Source: UBA3210 sp048359995
Lineage (GTDB): Bacteria > Bacillota_I > Bacilli_A > RFN20 > CAG-449
Direction: 5' to 3'
NCBI GenBank assembly: GCA_048359995.1
Contig: DBGCPK010000019.1
Location: 1-64,000, forward strand
Length of the DNA stretch: 64,000 nt
The notes under the pieces were generated by a model. The model was not told the DNA's origin. It did not search any database and saw only the letters and a list, made by a program, of their open reading frames with translations. A program made the position numbers and the translations under genes. The first letter of the stretch is position 1; every line of letters starts with the position of its first letter. Below, piece after piece: positions 59,069 through 64,000 of this stretch.

Positions 59069-59814
59069 TACTTTACCTCCTTAAAACCGTTTCTACTCCA
59101 TAACCAAAGTGGTGTATGAATATCAATTGGTTTATATTCTGTATTCTTAAATAATTCTTGCCATCTATCTATAACAATTTGCTGAACATTACTAGAATTA
59201 AATTCATCATCCGTAATTAATCCTAATTTATGCGTTGCCTTACATACATGGGTATCAGGAGCTACTGTTAAATTTTCTATGTTTTTATACTTTCTATCAG
59301 TATATTGGTAAATCACATACATCCAATAATTACATATTTTTGTACCAGATAAATATGGAAATTTCTTTTTATAATCTTTTTGTATAAAATTCCTAATCTT
59401 ATCTACATCATTATCTAACGAATCAAATAGTTTTCTTATATCGCCATCAAATAATTCTATAAAAGTATTACAAAGTGCTAACCATATCTCAGTTTGCTTT
59501 TGTTTTTGCAATGCGACTTTATATTTTTTTAAAGCATATTGCACATCTTCAAAAGACTTTTCTAAACATATTTTAGGATTAAATACAAATTTAGTTTCTT
59601 CATCATTATAAGTTTTCAATGCGCTTTCCCATAGAGTATAAGAATTTCTTTGATAATTTAGTGCCATTGGCAAAGTAAAGTATAAATAATTTTCTAAACT
59701 AGATTTTTCAAAATGTGGATTAGCATCCTCTGGCATTACTTCACCACCAATCTCTCCATTTTTATGCATTATTATGAGTTTATCAACTTTATCTAATATT
59801 TCTTTTTTATTCAT
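59068..59814 (-). CDS. HhH-GPD-like DNA glycosylase family protein
   Basis: A 248-residue cytosolic protein. Residues 152-200 resemble the helix-hairpin-helix and catalytic segment of HhH-GPD glycosylases: FPYLSGTKICNYWMYVIYQ, then VAPDTHVCKATHKLGL, where Asp187 would be the catalytic aspartate and DTHV matches the family's VDTHV. No Fe-S cluster cysteines follow. The N-terminal 100 residues are helical. The substrate base is unknown. GGAGG lies just upstream of the ATG. It was co-transcribed with the now broken HAM1 gene; both deal with abnormal bases. Confidence 0.55.
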   Translation of the reverse strand: MNKKEILDKVDKLIIMHKNGEIGGEVMPEDANPHFEKSSLENYLYFTLPMALNYQRNSYTLWESALKTYNDEETKFVFNPKICLEKSFEDVQYALKKYKVALQKQKQTEIWLALCNTFIELFDGDIRKLFDSLDNDVDKIRNFIQKDYKKKFPYLSGTKICNYWMYVIYQYTDRKYKNIENLTVAPDTHVCKATHKLGLITDDEFNSSNVQQIVIDRWQELFKNTEYKPIDIHTPLWLWSRNGFKEVK

Positions 59815-59916
59815 AGCTTCCTCCGATTATAAATTCACGATAATCACTAATAAAATTATACTACTTAAGGCAATTTTTTCCATGCTCCCATTGAAATAAT
59901 TCATATATGATATTTA

Positions 59917-59944
59917 TAGAAAGAGAACAAAGTTCGTAACTTGT
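59917..59944 (+). repeat. right inverted-repeat flank of the island segment
   Basis: TAGAAAGAGAAC (59917-59928) and GTTCGTAACTTGT (59932-59944) are the inverted copies of the two blocks at 57777-57843, here only 3 bases apart instead of 42. Confidence 0.6.
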
Positions 59945-59970
59945 ATGTGATTCGCTCCATTAGTAAACAT

Positions 59971-60012
59971 AGGTATTGATACACTTGAAAAAGTGCTTTC
60001 ATACCTTTTTTT
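59971..60012 (+). terminator. terminator-like hairpin
   Basis: AGGTAT and ACACTT pair imperfectly with AAGTG and ATACCT around a GAAA loop, followed by seven T. Confidence 0.5.
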
Positions 60013-60164
60013 CTTTGCAAAACAGGGTTTAAACACCTAAATTTGGCTTAATTAAGGCTAAAATTGGGTCGTGTCGGCTTGTTTTTGTTATTTCGAGTAT
60101 ATCTTTAAGTGAAAATTTATGAGCGAACGTTGGCAAATTACGACCACAATTTAACGATTACTAG

Positions 60165-60580
60165 AATTACTATACTACAGACAGTGGCGAGATTGCAGAT
60201 AATGTCAGTAGATCTATCGATTATGAAAAAGTCAGGGAAGATGCTAAATTTGATGGATATTTTGCAATTATTACTTCTGAATTAGATTATGATTACATAA
60301 AACTATTAGAAACTTATAAATGAATTATTCTCTTTCGGCAGAAAGAATCATCGAAGTTTTAAATACTAGTATGTGTATCACTGATTCATTAAATAAAGTC
60401 AGAGTATTAAAGAATGATGAAGTCTTATTGTTTGACAAAACGAATAAATTGACTTTGGATAATCAGACTACGAATGATTTACTACGAATAATTCATGCTA
60501 TGAATGCTGATGTTCCATATGCAGAATATACAAAACAAGATTTCGATAAATATTTAATGTCAATCGTTTATAAGCCATAA
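60165..60580 (+). pseudogene. IS1634/IS4-type transposase remnant
   Basis: Two frames join at 60320-60323. The first gives KFDGYFAIITSELDYDYIKL, a stretch typical of IS1634-like DDE transposases. The second (60320-60580) gives NYSLSAERIIEVLNTSMC and a tail like the C-terminus of the same family. The middle of the catalytic region and the whole N-terminus are missing. No terminal inverted repeats were found nearby. Confidence 0.6.
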
Positions 60581-60765
60581 ATTAGACTGGTTATGTACTC
60601 AATTATGGATGTAATCGGCTTTTGTAGCATAACAACTGTTAAACTCGGGTTACGGCCATCAAAACTTACGATATTGCGATGAGACAATTGGAAATTTAAT
60701 TGCGATTTTTAATGCGTAATCAATGTATGATATAATGAAAGTCAAGAAAGGAAGAGCGGTGAACT

Positions 60766-61221
60766 ATGAGAAAATTCATGCCTTGGTTCATATTGACCTT
60801 CATTATATCTTTGACTTCTTGCAGTCCGAAAACTGTTAAATATTCTCCTGGTAACACATGGAGTGTCCAACTTAACGAGACTTTTTCATTGGAGTGTTAT
60901 TTTGACGAAATCAGTGAGGAGCAATTGGTTTTTTCACTGACAAAAGACAATCCGGAAGATGAGTATAACTTTGCTATTAAAGCCAATTTTCCGTGCGAGT
61001 ATATCTACGTGAATGATGAATTGCTTTTTCAGAAATCTCCTGGAGTGATACCTCAAAGCTTTTATGATGTGGAACATTTTCAAGAGAAGAATAAAATCGT
61101 TGTACCTTTTAGAAAAGGAACTGAGGAATTCAAAAAAATAAATATAATATCTTACCAATCTTTTTTGAAAGAATATGATAGAGACTTTATCGGAATAAGA
61201 ATTATATTATATAAGTTTTAG
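60766..61221 (+). CDS. small lipoprotein, function unknown
   Basis: A 151-residue protein with a lipoprotein signal (lipobox LTSC, about residue 19) and an external domain of about 130 residues that starts with PGNTWSVQLNETFSLECYFD; no family is recognised. AAAGGAAGAG precedes the ATG and TATAAT (60731-60736) is a likely -10. A short terminator-like hairpin follows. Confidence 0.65.
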   Translation: MRKFMPWFILTFIISLTSCSPKTVKYSPGNTWSVQLNETFSLECYFDEISEEQLVFSLTKDNPEDEYNFAIKANFPCEYIYVNDELLFQKSPGVIPQSFYDVEHFQEKNKIVVPFRKGTEEFKKINIISYQSFLKEYDRDFIGIRIILYKF

Positions 61222-61244
61222 GTGGTTCTTCAAAACCACTTTTT
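61221..61244 (+). terminator. short terminator hairpin
   Basis: A 6-bp stem (GTGGTT / AACCAC, 6-base loop) and TTTTT between the lipoprotein and the next ORF. Confidence 0.65.
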
Positions 61245-61257
61245 GATGGAGGAATGA

Positions 61258-61476
61258 ATGGATACAAGTTACAAATTTTCTTATCCTTGTAAAACAATTT
61301 CAAATTTTTATGATAATTTTTATGAATGCCACATATATGATGAGATAAAAGCCATTACTTACAGACAAAAAGAATTAAACGAAAGCAATAGGGATATATA
61401 TGATTATTTTCAAATATTCCAGATTATTTATTCTTTACCAATTGATTCCAGTTGGGAGAAATCATCATTTGAATAA
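61258..61476 (+). CDS. 72-residue ORF, function unknown
   Basis: A soluble, aromatic- and acidic-rich small protein (YKFSYPCKTISNFYDNFYE near the start). GGAGG precedes the ATG. There is no recognised domain; it may be truncated or a small island protein. Confidence 0.4.
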   Translation: MDTSYKFSYPCKTISNFYDNFYECHIYDEIKAITYRQKELNESNRDIYDYFQIFQIIYSLPIDSSWEKSSFE

Positions 61477-61555
61477 AAACTAAGTGGTGATTTTTTTACT
61501 CTCCTAAGCGCAAGGTCTCCGGGTTGAGCCTGGAATCTAACGCTAAAATTGATAA

Positions 61556-61604
61556 AAAAGAACCGTTTTTGAATGTAAAAATTCGCTTGCGGTTCTTTTA
61601 TTAT
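61556..61604 (+). terminator. probable terminator with a long loop
   Basis: A 10-bp perfect stem (AAAAGAACCG / CGGTTCTTTT) around a 24-base loop, followed by an A/T-rich tract. Confidence 0.55.
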
Positions 61605-61636
61605 TTTAATGAAACTTTAAAAAAAAGTAAAAAATA

Positions 61637-61740
61637 CGTCGAGTGACAAATTAAAATACAAATTTACTAGTTTTTTTGGAACTTACTCTGTCAATTTTTT
61701 TAATCCCTTATATAAACTGATTTTACTTTGTCACTTGACG
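61637..61740. repeat. inverted repeat upstream of the Sel1-PRTase gene
   Basis: CGTCGAGTGACAAATTAAAA at 61637-61656 and its near-complement at 61721-61740 (ending TTTGTCACTTGACG) match at 18 of 20 positions and enclose 64 bases. It could be an operator, a miniature element or a cruciform. Confidence 0.6.
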
Positions 61741-61879
61741 AGTTAAAAACGTGCATTATTTATGCTGCTTTTAATATCTTCTTTTTTAAAAAAAATGTGG
61801 TAAAATATTATAAAATAATTTAAAGTCGTAAATCAACTGGTTTAAAGTCTAATCATTTGATAATTCATGGAGTAGTATT

Positions 61880-63790
61880 ATGGCAGATAAGTTTTATGAA
61901 AAAGGAGAGAAATATATAAAAGATGATGATCTTGAAAATGGCATTAAGTATTTACTATTGTCTTTAGAAAAAAATAATAATTACGATAGTGCATTTGATT
62001 TAGGAATTATATACCTTGAATGCTATGAGGATTTAGAATTAGATAAACCTGATTATCAAAATGCCATTAAGTATTTTTCGATAGGAGCAAAGAATAATCA
62101 TAAGGATTGCCAAAAAGAACTAGGTTTGTTACTGATAGAAAGCGAGGATAAATGCGATATTTTTGAAGGAATTAAATGGCTTTTATCATCGGAAGAATTT
62201 GAATCAAAGCGTGAAGTAGATAGAATTAAGAATTCCATCAGTATTCTTTACAAAAAAACAAATCAACAATTAGAAAAGGATGTTAAACTGACTATTAGAT
62301 TGTTTAATGAAATTATTAAATTGACTAAAAATAGCAAAATATTGACACCTATATTTGATCGTAGAAATGAATTAATAAATAATTATGCAAGAAAGATTAT
62401 TAGTGAGTCAAAAACACTTCAAGAGTTAGAAACTGGTTTTGAGTATTTCCAAAGATATATGGATAAAGAATTCTTTTCAGGTATTTTAAGTTTATATTGT
62501 ACGAAAGAAATAAATCTTTACATTGATTATGCTGATAGTGTTTTAGATGTTGAACATTATTTACAGTCATTGGATGATAGAGATTTTAATTATAATACTC
62601 AAGCAAAAGGTATTCTTTACTTATGGTTGGCTCGTTCATATCGTGATGGCACTCATCATGCAAAAAAAGATATCGAGATTGCTATGAATTATTATAAAAA
62701 AGTTGGAAACACTATTGCAAATTTGGAATTAGAGAAATTGATTGTTTCATATTGTGATGAACTAATAAAAAATGAAGACTATGAAACGGTTAAAAAGTAT
62801 TTGCCTTATATTCAATCATTTGATAATCAATATAGAATAAAAAACGTAATTGATGAATTTGATAAAAAAGAAAGCTTTAATCGTGTAAAAGCGGAGGCAA
62901 TGTTAGGAGATATAAATGCAAAAATCAAGTTAGCAAAATTATACGAAGAAGGTGTTGGTACTCCTAGAGATTTGAATAAAGCAGTAGCCATTCAAAAGGA
63001 TCTATATGAAGAATATCATTTAAAGACTTCATTTGATTTCATCTATAATTATTATTGTAAAAATAATGATTATAGTGATTTAAAGTTGTTATTGGAAGAT
63101 GCTAGAAAAAATAATGTTGAATTCGATTATTATCAAGAATCAAAATATGCTTCACTAATCTCTTATTATGCTACAAGCAATTATGATTATGTCCATACTA
63201 GAGGAATTTCTTTTGTTGATGTAGAGTCAAATATTATTTATTACTTATTTGATTATTATAAAAAATGGTGGGTAGATACTTATCCAAACAATAATTTTTA
63301 TAAAGATAATTTTTTCACATTTATGGCAATTAAGAAAAGAAACTATAGTCCATATTCAAGACCACTAAACTTTCCAGGAGCATTATATAATTTTTTAAAA
63401 TTATTTAGTAATAATGAAGTATGGTTTATTTGTACAGTACCTGGACATGAAAAAACTACCAATATTTCAAATGGTGTTTCTGATATCATTGAGATGGTAA
63501 AATTGCGTCAAAATTTTGTATTTAGGAGCACCATTATCCAAAGAAAATATACAGTAGACAAGAAGGCAACATCCAGTTTTGGAAGGAATAATGACTATCG
63601 AGTTGATATGAAAAGTCTGACAATTGAGGATGGATTTAATGTTATTGACAAGAATATAATAGTAGTTGATGATATTACTACATCAGGAAGTACATTAATT
63701 TCATGTAGAAATATATTAATGGATGCAAGGGCAAAGAGAGTTGTTCTAATTGCATTAGGAAAAACAAAGGAGCAGATGTATGAATTCTAA
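61880..63790 (+). CDS. Sel1/TPR-repeat protein with C-terminal phosphoribosyltransferase domain
   Basis: A 636-residue cytosolic protein. The N-terminal 450 residues are helical Sel1/TPR-like repeats (ENGIKYLLLSLEKNNNYDSA, AIKYFSIGAKNNHKDCQKEL, and the classic KLAKLYEEGVGTPRDLNKAV). The C-terminal 150 residues are a PRTase of ComF type with the PRPP loop VVDDITTSGST at 595-605. No export signal is present. The gene overlaps the DprA-like gene by 11 bases. PRTase-DprA pairs are competence-like, but a Sel1 sensor-type arm suggests another role, possibly phage defence. Codon use is strongly AT-biased, as in the rest of the island. Confidence 0.7.
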   Translation: MADKFYEKGEKYIKDDDLENGIKYLLLSLEKNNNYDSAFDLGIIYLECYEDLELDKPDYQNAIKYFSIGAKNNHKDCQKELGLLLIESEDKCDIFEGIKWLLSSEEFESKREVDRIKNSISILYKKTNQQLEKDVKLTIRLFNEIIKLTKNSKILTPIFDRRNELINNYARKIISESKTLQELETGFEYFQRYMDKEFFSGILSLYCTKEINLYIDYADSVLDVEHYLQSLDDRDFNYNTQAKGILYLWLARSYRDGTHHAKKDIEIAMNYYKKVGNTIANLELEKLIVSYCDELIKNEDYETVKKYLPYIQSFDNQYRIKNVIDEFDKKESFNRVKAEAMLGDINAKIKLAKLYEEGVGTPRDLNKAVAIQKDLYEEYHLKTSFDFIYNYYCKNNDYSDLKLLLEDARKNNVEFDYYQESKYASLISYYATSNYDYVHTRGISFVDVESNIIYYLFDYYKKWWVDTYPNNNFYKDNFFTFMAIKKRNYSPYSRPLNFPGALYNFLKLFSNNEVWFICTVPGHEKTTNISNGVSDIIEMVKLRQNFVFRSTIIQRKYTVDKKATSSFGRNNDYRVDMKSLTIEDGFNVIDKNIIVVDDITTSGSTLISCRNILMDARAKRVVLIALGKTKEQMYEF

Positions 63791-64000
63791 TAGCTTAATT
63801 TTGACATTGCTTCATCTAAAAGGATGGGGCGCCAAAAAAATATATTCTTATGTTTCGTCACACTCTTTTGATTATAAAAGATGTGTTAATGGTTTAGTTG
63901 AGGCACTTAATGAAGAAGAAAAAGTACTTTTTAAAATAGAATTAGTGAATTCAAATTTAACATTAGAAAAGAATCAAGATAAAGGTATTCACGCTTGTAA
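63780..64000 (+). CDS. DprA-like protein, N-terminal part only (runs off the window)
   Basis: The 73 visible residues start MNSNSLILTLLHLKGWGAKK, which resembles the N-terminal helix-hairpin-helix region of DprA (usually LLxLxxIKGIGxxxI), and end GIHAC at the window edge. The Rossmann domain that would confirm the family lies outside. DprA loads RecA on single-stranded DNA. AAGGAG lies about 9 bases upstream. It is coupled to the PRTase gene by overlap. Confidence 0.5.
   Translation, partial: MNSNSLILTLLHLKGWGAKKIYSYVSSHSFDYKRCVNGLVEALNEEEKVLFKIELVNSNLTLEKNQDKGIHAC

Larger units (their letters stand above)
59815..60164. other. non-coding island stretch
   Basis: No gene is visible. It holds the right inverted-repeat flank (59917-59944), an 8-base copy of the tRNA-Gly 3' end GCTCCATT (59954-59961), a terminator-like hairpin (59971-60012), and otherwise AT-rich sequence. 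Confidence 0.5.
61477..61879. other. non-coding island stretch with inverted repeats
   Basis: No gene is visible. It contains a long-loop terminator-like hairpin (61556-61604), an 18/20 inverted repeat (61637-61740) and, at about 61513-61535, a T-arm-like CCGGGTTGAGCCTGG that may be tRNA debris. The region just before 61880 is A/T-rich and probably carries the promoter of the Sel1-PRTase gene. Confidence 0.45.

Noticed and set aside
61513..61535. T-arm-like CCGGGTTGAGCCTGG, possible tRNA fragment
   Set aside because: It lacks the TTCGA loop and no acceptor or anticodon stem can be built around it; at most debris.

Overview
The window looks like chromosome of an endospore-forming Bacillota, probably an uncultured lineage of Bacilli. 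Evidence: SpoIVA followed by an HU gene, CotJ-type coat proteins, SpmA and SpmB, YjcZ-type small coat proteins, promoter-like boxes resembling those of the sporulation sigma factors, a SufCDSUB operon, Soj/ParB next to MnmG and RsmG, and lipobox lipoproteins with strong Shine-Dalgarno sites. UGA is used only as stop. Most of the window (about 5.7-57.8 kb) has moderate GC and dense, overlapping genes. Both ends (1-5.6 kb and 57.8-64 kb) are visibly AT-rich and accessory in character.

Layout. 1-5.2 kb: lipoprotein, a flavin-binding protein, a frameshifted isochorismatase-type hydrolase, and a minus-strand run of an ECF sigma factor, its anti-sigma factor and two duplicated membrane proteins. 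5.7-8.9 kb: divergent Ku and LigD (non-homologous end joining) with back-to-back sigma-G-like promoters. 9-27 kb: secreted transglutaminase-like protein, heterodimeric ABC exporter, a four-repeat DUF1508 membrane protein, tRNA-Thr, a NYN-domain protein, DUF2207/LemA, a GtrA-flippase-glycosyltransferase glycolipid cluster running into RecX and YhaM. 27-31 kb: HIT protein and two foldase-like lipoproteins. 31-40 kb: YjcZ proteins under a sigma-K-like promoter, then sufCDSUB-mnmG-rsmG-parA-parB as one tightly packed block. 40.5-46 kb: XRE regulator, a sigma-70-like protein, D-Ala-D-Ala carboxypeptidase, SpmA, three other genes, SpmB. 46-56 kb: TldD/TldE, a YhhN protein, a trigger-factor-like chaperone without a ribosome-binding domain, RluB, SpoIVA, HU, a CotJA-CotJB fusion, CotJC, and an NAD synthetase fused to a Phd/YefM antitoxin domain. 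56.4-57.8 kb: a protein built from prolyl-tRNA synthetase accessory domains without the catalytic core, then tRNA-Ser, tRNA-Asp and tRNA-Gly.

The island begins directly after tRNA-Gly. It holds a truncated large serine recombinase fused tail-to-tail to a truncated HAM1/RdgB-type gene, an intact HhH-GPD glycosylase-like gene, an IS transposase remnant, orphan lipoprotein and small ORFs, and a Sel1-repeat/phosphoribosyltransferase gene overlapping a DprA-like gene that runs off the window. The last pair resembles a defence module.

The most unusual items are the ProRS-like protein without a catalytic domain (56461-57462), the Phd-NadE fusion with a palindrome in its own promoter (54239-56384), the Sel1-PRTase plus DprA-like pair (61880-64000), the CotJA-CotJB fusion, and the glycosylase/HAM1 pair broken by recombination. 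All family assignments are from reading motifs; no database search was run.
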